A stretch of DNA of 64,000 nucleotides from Rhyzopertha dominica (taxonomy: Eukaryota > Arthropoda > Insecta > Coleoptera > Bostrichidae). Both the position numbers and the translations under genes were made by a program. Below, piece by piece: positions 45,700 through 56,563 of this stretch (positions are counted from its first letter, which is position 1; each line of letters starts with the position of its first letter). The notes under the pieces were generated by a model that did not search any database, was not told the DNA's origin, and saw only the letters and a program-made list of their open reading frames with translations. Location of the stretch: positions 44,759,786 to 44,823,785 of the forward strand of contig QCXZ01000041.1 of the NCBI GenBank assembly GCA_025024175.1. The letters run 5' to 3'.

Positions 45700-45890
45700 C
45701 CAGGTTGGCACGTTGCTTCTATGACGTCTCGCTTCTTTGGTGATTTGTTTATTTACTTTCAAAATTTTGTTTGAACTTGTGTCAGGCAAATTTTGAGATT
45801 CTTCGTCTTTGACAAAGATTACAGGTTAAATCGAAACGTCAGACTCATAACTTTTTGTCAGTGTTTTCAAGAGACGGCGATCTTTCTTTT
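45700..45890 (+). repeat. Penelope 3' tail with hammerhead-like hairpin
   Basis: Shared with 56296-56448: CAGGTTGGCACGTTG, then GACAAAGATTACAGG, then ATCGAAAC. The hairpin at 45805-45844 consists of GTCT/AGAC (outer stem), box TTGACAA plus one A, stem GATT/AATC, GAAA and ACGTC. The layout matches a hammerhead with a variant first box. Confidence 0.65.
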
Positions 45891-45894
45891 ATTA

Positions 45895-46435
45895 TGGGCG
45901 CTGAATGCATTCACCCTCGTAAACCTCTAAGAAGCTTATTGTTGATCTAATGAAACCATCAGTGCAATTTTTTTTGTATCCTACTAAAAAACGTACAATA
46001 TTTTTTTAACATGGTCCCTAAAAACTCAAACTACTTCTGCGCGGCTTGGAAACACGTCGCACAGTATCAAATTATACGACGTGTTGTATGTATATTCGAG
46101 TCGTGGGTCGCATGTTGCCCCGTCGCATTTTTGCGACGGAACTCCGGTGTGAAGCCATCTATATATTTGTATAGGTTTTAAAACAAGTAGCATGCATCCT
46201 ACTTTCTGGCAGCAAGTCGCAGTCTGCATGCTACTTTGGTGTGAAAGCCGCCTAAGTGTTCGTATTTTGATTTTAATCTGCTACAGTGACGCGTTCCATT
46301 GCATAAAGCTACACAATTAGTGCGATAAAGTAAAATAACTTGTTTATTATTAAAGTTAGAGAAAAAAGTTAATACATAAAATGTTCCTGGTAAAAAGCTA
46401 CATAACCTAAAATTATCCAGACATATACAGGGTGT
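45895..46435. repeat. MITE-like cluster of palindromes
   Basis: CCGTCGCA and TGCGACGG form a hairpin at 46120-46139, and GTAGCATGCA/TGCATGCTAC bracket 46188-46233. GGTGTGAAGCC and GGTGTGAAAGCC repeat in direct orientation. 46276-46312 (GTGACGCGTTCCATTGCAT) is shared with 10176-10210. This looks like a non-autonomous DNA element, possibly Harbinger-like, but the ends are not defined. Confidence 0.4.
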
Positions 46436-46760
46436 CCCATGGTACATGACTTTACTCTGATTTTCTAAATGGAACANTATATATTATTGCATTTTTGGTT
46501 TTTACATCAAGTCTAAGGTGACTGTTAAGTATACATGTGGTCTAGGATAGGCCATTTTGGCGTTATTTGGCATTTTGTGAAAAAAATTACGGTTGGAGGG
46601 CTCTCGAAAATAAATAATATTTCTAAAACTAAAAAAGATGGAGAGATGAGGATTTTCAGTTTTATAGGGCAGATCTAATACTATTTCACAAGGTAAAGCT
46701 TGATTATTTTTTATTAACAATTGTGAAAACATAGTGCCTTCCTAAATAGAACGGTATATT
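46436..46760 (+). repeat. Single-ended TACAGGGTGTCCCAT element terminus
   Basis: TACAGGGTGTCCCAT (46436-46450) is the classic start of many insect MITEs and Tc1-type elements. No matching opposite terminus was seen, so it is a truncated end. An N lies at about 46477. The interior is not coding. Confidence 0.4.
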
Positions 46761-49700
46761 TATTTCTACGTCATTAAATGCATCTTCTAATTTCCTTTCA
46801 ATTGATATAAGGGTGCCTTTAGGTGTTACTAATACTTTTTGAGAAATTTCTAAAAAAAACTGGGGTTTTTCTTCTTAATCGCATTATTTTGTAAGTTGTT
46901 GCAATTCGTCTAATTCGGAGTATCTACCTGTGTGTTTGGACTATAGACTCTACTGTCTTCTAGCTAAATACTCGTAAGCCTTTAAAGTAGCGAATTAAAG
47001 CGGATTCGTAACGTTCAGCGACTGAGTTAGAATCCTATACGTGTACCGATGCAATTCAAGCTTCAAACTTTCAATTTTCACTACCCATTATGTGATTAAT
47101 TGAAACTAAATTCAACTACGGATAAATACGTTTGATTTGGTTTTGATTGGACTCGTAGAACAGTTCGTGGTTAACAGTAGTTTATTTATCTACTGCAGTA
47201 TTGTTCTGGTGTGTAGTCCATACCGAGTGATAGCCATTTATTTGTTTGTTCACATATTTAATATGGGATCATACGTAAATTTTACATAGGAGTAAGCGTC
47301 ACTATACAGTGTTATAATTTAGGATTTTTCCTGCAAATTCTACTAAAACGTCAAAGAGAATTATATCGTTTTACGTAGCGGTACACTTCAGTGAGATTTT
47401 ACAGCTCGTTTTTAAAACATTGTCGCCCCCAATGTTATCCCTTCAGGACTTATTTGTAAGCCGCTACAAATCCCTCTCGTTTGATATAATGCGATTATAA
47501 CTGTCAGAAGCGATTTCCGTTTATGCTAAATTCTGTAGGAGGTGGTCATGGGCGTAAATTTCTTGTTTGCACAACTTTTCTGATTTTTTGTTAGTGTGCA
47601 TGATGTTTATTTTATTCAGTGGTAATTTTAGAGCACTGGAAAATGTTTTATTGGGAATCTAAATCTGTGTCCGATGTACTCTTTTCTTTCAGCAAAAAAT
47701 GATTGTACCTTTTTAGTTGAGTGACTTCGTTTTAGATTATAAAAGTAAAATTATTTCAAAAAGCCTTTCATATTGTCATATAATATGGGGATCTGGCAAC
47801 TGGCACAGCTCGGTTTTATTTTATTTTAAATAAATTCAAATAATGTATTCGACGGTCAGTATAACAGGAAGCACAAAAAGTTATATATTAGTTACTTCAA
47901 AAGGGGTTCAAACAATCCACCATAAGCCGTGATTTATTTTAAGAAATACAAATCTGTTCCCATTCTACATTCCCTGAATAACTTATAGTTTCCGAGTTGC
48001 CCGTACTGGTCATTGAAAAAAGAACTCACTCTGTATGATTAATAGCTTCATATCTTATAGCATAGTTCGCATACTCTCACTTGTCTAATAATTCAAGTTA
48101 TAATATCGTTGGGAATACTACCTACTCAGATGTGTTGAATTATCATTTTTTAAGAAAAGTAAAGCGCTTGCTGCCAAAAAGAAACTGGAAACTGCACTTA
48201 CTAAAGTTATTGTCATATTAATTTAAAAAAAAATCCTTTAAAATGAACCTAAGATGGCATTGAATGAAATCTTGAACTGTTATGTGGGATTATTACTTTC
48301 AGTCTGTAGTTGTAAAGCAAATGTTTTTAATGTAGTTCATTTTTTACATCCTGTTTGTTCCAACTCGCATTGATCGTAGTTTCGATTTTCCCCTAGTACC
48401 GTGAATTAAATCCTTATTCCTTTTACATTAGACTTGGAGTACCTTGAAGCTTTGGAGTTTTGGACCCCCTTTCATGCGTTTAGGACACGGCAGTAGATAG
48501 AGAGGTATACGCACGATGCCGAGTGGAGCGGGCCAATTCCGTAGCCAATCGCGTTAGAGAGAGATAAAGCATAGTGGGAATAGGTCCGCTTTGCATAGGG
48601 CTACTTTACAGCGCACGCTGTGTTGATAATATCAATTTGATTCCCAAAATTACCTAAGCAAATAGCGATGGTTCATTTATCTTTCAAAAAGTGTGGAAAT
48701 GATAAGATTTTGTTGTTTCTTGTGCAACAATTTTAGAACAGATTTGCGTCAGATAATCAAAATCCGCTGCAAATTGAACCATTACTTCCAGATCAAGTTG
48801 TCAAAATGAAATTTACGCTTTTATTTTTTATATTATACCATCAATAATGAAGTTTTGAGCATTTTTTATCTCTAGACATTTTTTCCACGACAAACGGTTC
48901 TCGCGATATTAGTAGAAATCCATGAATTTGTAAAATCGGTTTTTTCTAAATAACTCGAAAACTATTAACTAAAGAAAACTATTGCAAGAGTACTTTTCGA
49001 TGAGATATTTAATTTTCGATATATATCAAAATTTTAAAAAAATTGTGTGGACAAGGTTCCAAATTCATTTTTTTCGAAATATTTCGGAAATGTCAAAATT
49101 TTGGAAACATTTTTTAAACACTTTTTGTGAGAAATTTTATTTCCTATCGGATGGTATTTTCACATGTGAATATATTAAGTATTATCTGAGATATTTGGGA
49201 AAAACAGGTTTTTTAAATGACCGTTTTTTTCTTCTAAACAGTTTGCTGCACCGAAAATTTATAGNGACTAATAATACTCGCAATTATACTACTAATCTCA
49301 TACTAAAAGGNAAAAAATAAATGTTTGCAGAAAGGGTAGTTACCCCACAATTTTAGGAATGGGGGCCCTATACCCTACTCATCCCAAAAGCAACATGTTG
49401 TTTTGGGTAGTTGAGATTCATATGTATGCCAAATTTCAAGTTCATATGTTGTCTTTCGAAAGTTATCGCGTCCACACACAGACAGACGTGTGTTTTTGGA
49501 CATTTTCGAGTATTTTAAAGCGATTGAGCAAATAAAAAATTTCTGTCGCGATACTACTACTACTACTTCCCATCCGTTGGATGTGGAAGAAAAATTAAGT
49601 TCAGAAATACTACAACTTTATATATATTTCTTATATTATGAGGGTAATACTTATTTCACACTAAACTCCAGAAGTATATCAAATAAGAGTGTTGGGGAAA

Positions 49701-50671
49701 AAGTGGTGCTTCTGCAGTCAACGTTTATTAAAAATACACATACAAGATCTAAAAATTAAAAAAAAAACTTTAGTTAGATTCCGTCTTCTTTCTTGCACTT
49801 GATTTATCAGTATCTCTGTCATTGTGCTTATAGTACTATTTAATTCTCATTATAATATAACAATAAACAAAATTTTGAAAGTATTTCTGCTTCGTGTTCT
49901 TTACAAGGTAACGAAATAGAATATGTGTTTGAAAACAAATCATCCACTACATTGTCAAAAACAACACTGTGAATATGTTTGGATATTTTTTTTTTAACTG
50001 TGAAATGATCTGATTTGGATAACTTAGCCGNCTTCTGGATTTTAAATTAGTAAGTCTAGATGAAGGACCAGCTGTAGCAGAAACATTTGTTCGATAAAGA
50101 TGATCCCTACATGTGGAGCATTTCGACGACTTAAATTTTTTTTTGCATATAAAGCTCTATTGGAAGAATTACTGTTACAGTTCGGCACCACACAATACTT
50201 TCACTTTTTCGTTATTTCAAAAAACTTCACACAAATACCACACTGAATGTATGGTTATGCATGCCACTGACGAGCGCTTTTACTACTATATTGTATCTCT
50301 TACTAGACCTCTCTGTCTCTCTCACACTGACTACGAATCTGGGCCGCAGTTGCATACAGTTTCCATACGGTCGTGCGTCTACCTCTCTATCTACTACCGT
50401 GGTTTAGGATGATATTCCTTTGAATGTTCAGTTGTTGTTTGCTGTACGCCGATCGATTACAGCTGTTGCCTCTATCCATCCCTTGAGACAGTGCATGACA
50501 TTCAAACCAGTCAAAAAAAAATTGAAAATTGCTGCCTGATGAATAAAATTATAGAAGGAAAACTTTACTGATCCCACTTTTATTATTAAATACATGGATT
50601 TCTGGATATAGTGCCTGCATGTTTTGATAGCGATAGTTCTTTATCATTATTTATTTCTTGTGGTGTCTATC
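46761..50671. other. Long non-coding stretch
   Basis: No gene is supported. A GC-richer patch at 47400-47540 shares strings with 51000-51095. A low-complexity AT-rich block (48880-49320) yields open frames rich in Phe/Lys that are not protein-like. CACACACAGACAGACG (49473-49488) is a short repeat-like string. Confidence 0.35.
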
Positions 50672-50737
50672 TATGAAATAAAAAAATGTTTTATATTAAA
50701 GATTTAAAATGTCACTTACTTTTGGGTCACCCGTTAT
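50672..50737 (+). repeat. Orphan right end of the 3.4-4.6-kb mariner family
   Basis: CTATGAAATAAAAAAATG, then TTAAAGATTTAAAATGTCAC, then TTACTTTTGGGTCACCC closely follow the right end at 4553-4616. The body and left end are missing. Confidence 0.7.
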
Positions 50738-51548
50738 AATTACTAGTGGAAAATATACACTGTAGCTTTTTAAAGAAGAGGTTTAAAGCTTTTGCTGGTA
50801 TTAGATGGAGCCTTCGTTTTAATTTCCGGTTTTACTATCCTGTGAACTAGTCTGCAGCTCTGGATCCCGGCCAAGTCGAGTTAACATTGCAGGTAAAGCG
50901 TAAACGCGACTGAAGCGCATTTGCTTGCAGATTTATCCCGTGTTTTAAGAGCGCTATCAGCTCTCCTCAACCCCGTTTCACTCATCTCGTTCGGGCAAAA
51001 ACACCCTCCATCTCTCAAAATGCAATTATGACTGTCACAAAGGATTCAAGTCACAAGATGTAACACGTATTTTCGCTGATGCTAAATTCATTATCGTCGA
51101 AGATTTTGCGAGCGACGCCTGTGTTGTCAGTTCTAAAAGTAGTGTATTCCGCTAGTGGACGCAATTCTTCAGGTATTTAGAGAAAACATTAATGATAAAA
51201 TACAGATAAATATGGATAGTATCTTTTGGGCAACCACAATCATTCACAGACGTACTATTTGCAAAATTTGTCACTCCTCAAGGTCCCAAGGAAGAATTGT
51301 TAGGATTTCTGTCATTAGTTAGGCAAGCGCTCTGGAAAGATATTGCGAATATTGTGCTAAAGTGCTTAGAAGACGAAGGCATTAATATGAATACCTACGA
51401 AGAATATGAAACTGTGTTACAAATACATAAACAAGTGGGGGGCGAAAAACAGAACCTAAGCAGTGTTCACATCACTCTCGAAGGTGCGGTGTCGGTGGCA
51501 GTAAGACCACCCAGGATCTATTACTTAGTCAATTAGGTAGCTTGGAAA
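50738..51548. other. Non-coding; GC-richer island 50810-51100
   Basis: No gene is recognised. The open frame 51297-51536 (79 codons) is more protein-like than most here (acidic/basic mix) but matches nothing I know. 51000-51095 resembles 47445-47540. Confidence 0.3.
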
Positions 51549-51596
51549 GAAGCTGATTGAAAGTATGTGCTTTGTCTCGCTTGATTTATCAGATAA

Positions 51597-51638
51597 CTCT
51601 GACGATCGTTTCGACCAAATCCGGTCATTGTCAAAGAG
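51597..51638 (-). repeat. Penelope tail hairpin (hammerhead-like) of the minus-strand element
   Basis: Read on the minus strand: CTCT/AGAG outer stem, box TTGACAA plus one T, stem GACC/GGTC with loop GGATTT between, GAAA, and the palindrome ACGATCGT followed by C (GTC triplet). Same layout as the 45.8-kb tail, about 110 bp beyond the end of the coding region. Confidence 0.6.
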
Positions 51639-51748
51639 ATAACAGCGTTATTCTAAACTCAGATGTGCAGAATATTGTTTACGTCCCTTTTTTCAGGGGT
51701 TGTAAAGTACAGTTGTAAAATCTCTCGCTTGGGTTTTGAAGGCCGACT

Positions 51749-53612
51749 TTATAATTTCGCCAATATCAAAGGCGTACTGGACGTGGGAATTTCTATTTGT
51801 GTATTTGCCAAATGTTTTTTCTGAAGCTGAGCTTTTTTAATTTCCAAAAGTTCTAAAAGGTTCAGTACCTCACCTTTCCTTTCGCAATCTAAAACTTTGA
51901 CGTCGTTTTCATCTAAGTGATGGTTATTTTCTATGCAGTGGTCAGCAAAACTTGTTGTGTTTTTGTTTGAATTTATATTCGCAACATGTTTTTAATTCTG
52001 GTTTTAATACCTCTACCTGATTGTCCTATGTATATCATGTCACATTGCATGCATTTTATTTGGTAAATGCCGTTTTTGTTCAGTTTATTGCATTTTGGCT
52101 TATTGTTAACTAGAAGACCTCCCAAATTTGCACTTATTAACACCTCTATTGATTTTATCCCTAAATTGAATCTTTTTATTTATTGTATTTAAAAATTTTA
52201 AGAATACATCCAACTGCCTCTCAGTTCCCGTCCAAATACAAAAAATATCATCAACATACAGAACATACAGTCCAGAATAATACATTTTTAATAACTTCAT
52301 TTTTCTTTGCAAAAAGCTTCTCTTCGAAATTTGACATGAAAATTTCGGTCAAGACTGGAGATAAAGGTGAAACCATTGGCAGTCCATCGTCGTAAAATAA
52401 CTTGATCTATGCAAATTTCCAAATTATTCAGTAGTTCAATTTTTTCTGTGTTTGATAGGTGGCAGTTCTCTATTTTATTTTTGAGGATTGTTAAAAGTTC
52501 ATTTAGGGGGATAGAAGTGAAAAGATTAGACACATCGAAGGAGACAAGAATAGCGTTATTTGGTATTGATAATTCTTTTACCTTGTTCGCGAAACCTACG
52601 GAATTCTTCACGCTGTATTTGGACTAGGATTCAGTTAATTGTGTTAAAATGTTGTTGGCAAATTTGCATAGTTGATACGATGGAGCATTAACGTAAGAAA
52701 CAACCGGTCTCAAAGGTATTCAATTTTTGTGAATTTTTGGGAGGCCATATAGAATTGGAGCTCGGGGGTTCATTATTAATTTAATTTGTACTCTTCTTCG
52801 ATTGATATCAAGTGTTCTGAAGATTTTAAAATGCTAGTGACGTCTTTCTGGAACTGTCCTGTGGGATCTGAATTAAGTTAAGAAAAGTTGTTTGTGTTTA
52901 ATAAATTATTTAGTTTAGTCTGATACTCATCTGTTTTTAAAGTGACGATGGTATTGCCTTCATCCGACTTACAAATAGTAATTTTTCGTACATTCTTGTT
53001 TTATGCTTTTTATTAATTTGATTTCAACATTTGATCCCTTTTATGAATGGTAATTTTGTTTGTATTTGTTTGTTATCATATCCGCACACGTGTATTTTTC
53101 GTTTTTCCTTTCCTCATTTGTTATTTACTTTATTTAATAATTTTTGTTCTGCCTGTGTAAAATTTGTATTCGTAAGGTTTACAAGACGATCACTGAATTT
53201 AAATTCACACTGGGGAATAACTGCCTTGATTATCTGTTTGATGAGTTCGCAGATTTTTTAGTTTCTTAAATTGAGTGACATATTATTTATAAACTAGTAT
53301 TTAAACATCACTGTAGATATCATTAGTTATCTCATCAAACACTATGCTATGCAGTTTTTTATGCAATTCTGTATGAATTAATTTTAAATGCTCACCCAGG
53401 TTTTGCTGACGTGTGTGCCAATTTCTGATTTCCAAATCGATCCAAATGGCTGTTGCTTGGTGTATGGCCCTTTTTGCTTCCCACGAGTTATTATTACACT
53501 TAATATGCATGTAACCCGTAGTAACACCATAGAACTTACATTGCTTATTAAGCCAAATATGATTGGAACACTTCTTGAGTTTAAGTAACGTCTTTTTGAA
53601 CAGAAACACCAA
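51749..53612 (-). pseudogene. Second Penelope-like element (RT plus GIY-YIG), broken
   Basis: Distinct in sequence from the 43.6-45.6-kb element. On the minus strand, from the 5' end: YMHIKCNNNSWEAKRAIHQA and IDLEIRNWHTRQQN (53301-53612, N-terminal conserved region); KSDEGNTIVTLKTDEYQ and a decayed LYGLPKIHK block (52730-52980, other frames); VSFDVSNLFTSIPLNELL (motif A, about 52500-52550); LYVLYVDDIFCIWTGTERQ (motif C, about 52230-52270); NKNGIYQIKCMQCDMIYIGQ (GIY-YIG core, about 52025-52085); and a C-terminal open stretch with FADHCIENNHHLDENDVKVL ending at TAA 51749-51751. Multiple frameshifts and stops. The tail hairpin follows at 51597-51638. Confidence 0.85.
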
Positions 53613-53635
53613 CTTGCCCGCACTAGCCTTATGAT

Positions 53636-54155
53636 TCAGGATGTTTCACAATGAATGCATGCACCTTTGAATCCATTCAGCATATTCTACTACTTAGATT
53701 ATGACGTGACAGTCCAGAACATGAAGAGGCTTCTTCAAAAAAAGGGATTCGAAACCACATGTCCAAACAGTAAACTGGTACGATACAGATTCCCGCTTTT
53801 TATCAAAGTTAACGTCATAAGGCCCGAAGATTAAAAGAACACATATTTTTGAAAAAAAGACTTGACCGTTTTAAAGTTAAGGGATAAAATGTGGGGGGTT
53901 GGTCCCCTCTCGCCCCCCCCCCCAAACATGTATTAAAAAATGTGCGCATCATTTTAACGACTTCCACTTCAAATAATAATAGCCAAAAACACATATTTTT
54001 TTGAAAAACTGTTTCTCTTCCCCATTTTTACGAGTCAATATCTCAGTAGGCGGGCGTTATTTCAAAAAAAGGTATACTGTAAAATAGTGTTATTTTTGCA
54101 CCAGTTTTCAGATTCCGAGAGGTTGCCCACATAATGCGGGGCACCCCGTATAATA
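53636..54155. repeat. Possible MITE
   Basis: The left end CAGGATGTTTCACAATGAAT and the complement of the right end CGGGGTGCCCCGCATTATGT are partly similar inverted sequences. The interior repeats ACACATATTTTTTTGAAAAA-like strings and has a poly-C tract (53917-53927). No transposase and no clear target-site duplication; tentative. Confidence 0.3.
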
Positions 54156-54816
54156 TCTGGTCACATAACATTGTGTGCCTTTTAGTTGGAGTTGGACAGG
54201 GGTTGCCATATCAACTGCATGTATTCAGCTAATGCTGTGCGATGATCACGTCTTATAGGGAGCGTATGATCCTCGGGGAGTTAATAGTGACTAAGTTCCC
54301 ATTAGTCCTATTTGTACTCGACTAGCAGAAAAATTACTAAACAATATGGAAATGTCATCCACCCGACAACGTTGCAAATTCACCAAAGCCTACCCGAAAA
54401 TGTTATAGGACTTCGTAAGAAAAAGAAACAACCGTTAGCAACTTTTGTTTTCGGTAAATGGCCATAGACGGTGCCAGATGTGTTTTATTGACAGATGTTT
54501 CTGGCGTTCGGGCGGACCTGACGTAGGTTAATGGCGGCAGCGTCCCGGAAAATCCCCTGTCCTCGCCTGATGATGGGCCGCGAACAGTGGGAGCCCTCAA
54601 GCGGGGGTGGCTATATCAGTACGCGGTTTCTGACATGGACGGGGTTAGTTACAAAGGCTTGGGCGGAATCGAGTAGGTCAGCTCTGATTTCATGTCGCAG
54701 AATGGTTTTATATTAACAAGGTTTTATAAAAAACACCCAAACGTCTCATGACGCCAAAGGACCGTTTTTTATATAAAGTTGTTATTACCGTGAGATTCAG
54801 AAACATTTGAAGTGGA

Positions 54817-56056
54817 CAAGGCCGTCGCCAGCTCACAAGCTAGAGGGGGGCAGGAAAACAACCGGGGAGGGGAAAACTGCTTTTACAATTACAAACAAGA
54901 TAAATTTTATATATCGTTATATCTCAAATAAACATTGATATATATTATGCGGACAAACAATACTTCGATGCGGGAGTTATGTGATTTAGCACTCATTAAA
55001 TTTTGGAGGTTTCGGAGATTGGAGGGATTTACTTAGCTAATATCTAATCTTCGTCTTCTAAGTCCCGTAAAGTTATGAAAGATATGTAAACCACATTTCA
55101 CTTAACAATAAGTTTTAAACAGGGGTTTTTATATTGAATGATATTACTTATATAAATATAATTAACAATCCCCTGCCAAAAACGGCAGTATTTGTTATGG
55201 AATGCAAATTCTTTTAATGAAGATAAAATGATAAGAAATGAAATATCAAAAAGTCATACGTTAGATAAGTACAACATTAAATAACAACAATAATGAAATG
55301 ATACGGCATAAAATTTCTAAAAAGAAGACTTATCTAGACGAAAAAGATTTTATGAAAAGTTTAATTAATTTTAATTGGAATATACTGAAAGCTATGAAAA
55401 GAAATAGAGGTTGCTATAAACTTACTTGAAATACCTGTGGTTATAGTTGTATCTAGATGGTTATGATTTTGATAGTGTATTTGTGAATTATTTGGATATT
55501 ATTTTTGTGGGATCGGCATTTTGACGTCCATGCCTTATTCTAAAACGTATTACTAACTGTAGTAAAAATAAAAGAAACTATGTAGTACATATATGCAGTT
55601 ATATGTTAAACTCTTAACTGCCTTTTTTTGACCTGTGAGACACAACCGTTGTGAACTCATATTTACTCGTAATCTTGTTATTATAACACTCTATTTTATC
55701 AGAAACAAATCGTTTTGTTATGCTAACCTGTTTACTTCTCATTTTTGTTCTTTGAGTTTTCGACTAGTACTTTAAATCTTTAAACACACAAATGTGAGAT
55801 GATATATTGGAAGTACATTTGAACTGGGCAATAGTTCTAATCCCTAATACGTCTATTATCCAAGATTTCAAGATAATGCTGCATTATGCAGTAATAAATT
55901 TAATTATAGTTAATACATTAAATATACTAAATTAATATAAAAACTACACACAACATAGATCTCAGTTTGCCTCGCCATTTTCACTTTTCCTCTTTTGTTT
56001 GACTTCCAGGGGGTGGGGTAGCTGCCCCTCCCTGTCCCTCCTTGGCGACGCACATG
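54817..56056. mobile_element. Non-autonomous hAT-like element
   Basis: GAAGTGGA occurs at 54809-54816 and 56057-56064, an exact 8-bp target-site duplication. Immediately inside, CAAGGCCGTCGCCA (54817-54830) and the complement of the right end (CATGTGCGTCGCCA, 56043-56056) form short TIRs, with G-rich (54844-54876) and C-rich (56016-56041) subterminal regions. The roughly 1.2 kb AT-rich interior has no transposase. Confidence 0.8.
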
Positions 56057-56295
56057 GAAGTGGATCTATAAAGACCAAAGAAGTGAGGATACTTGCCTTG
56101 CCTATATCTTTTTTAATAACTTCTATCAAAGATTGTTAAAATACCTGCCGCGCTTTAATTTGGTGGGGTTACGCATAAACGAAACCGTATCGTATAGGGC
56201 TATCTTGGGCAAATTAGTGACCTTGCGTTACTTTAGTGACACGAAATGTTGATTAAGAGATTGCTGCTAACACTCTCATTTGGTTGGGTTTAAAT

Positions 56296-56448
56296 TTTAT
56301 CAGGTTGGCACGTTGTTTCTATAGCGCCCCGCTTTCTTGGTTCGTTGTTCGAACTTGTGTCAGACGATATTTGACAAAGATTACAGGCGTAATCGAAACA
56401 TCGAATTAAAAATTTTTGGTCAGTGTTTTATAGTGACAGCCATCTTTC
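56296..56448 (+). repeat. Solo Penelope tail (same family as 45.7-45.9 kb)
   Basis: ATCAGGTTGGCACGTTG, CGAACTTGTGTCAGACGATA, TTTGACAAAGATTACAGGCG, AATCGAAACATCGA and GTCAGTGTTTTATAGTGACAG align in order with 45700-45880. The box TTGACAA plus A, stem GATT/AATC and GAAA are retained, but ACGTC has become ACATC. No coding sequence is attached. Confidence 0.7.
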
Positions 56449-56563
56449 CCAAAGCATATTATCCAAGGAAAATATGTTTATAACCCGAAAGCTTAACCGA
56501 ACAGTGATATGCAGCTGAGAATAAAACCAACACTATAAAACGTAGAAAACTTTATACCACAGA

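Noticed and set aside
48982..49320. 112-codon open frame
   Set aside because: Low-complexity AT-rich DNA; Phe/Lys/Tyr-rich translation and Ns; no motif.
54560..54600. CTGATGATGGGCC followed by GAACAG, resembling a hammerhead
   Set aside because: The GAAA box is GAAC, no stem II can form between the two boxes, and no GTC/stem I partner is in place.
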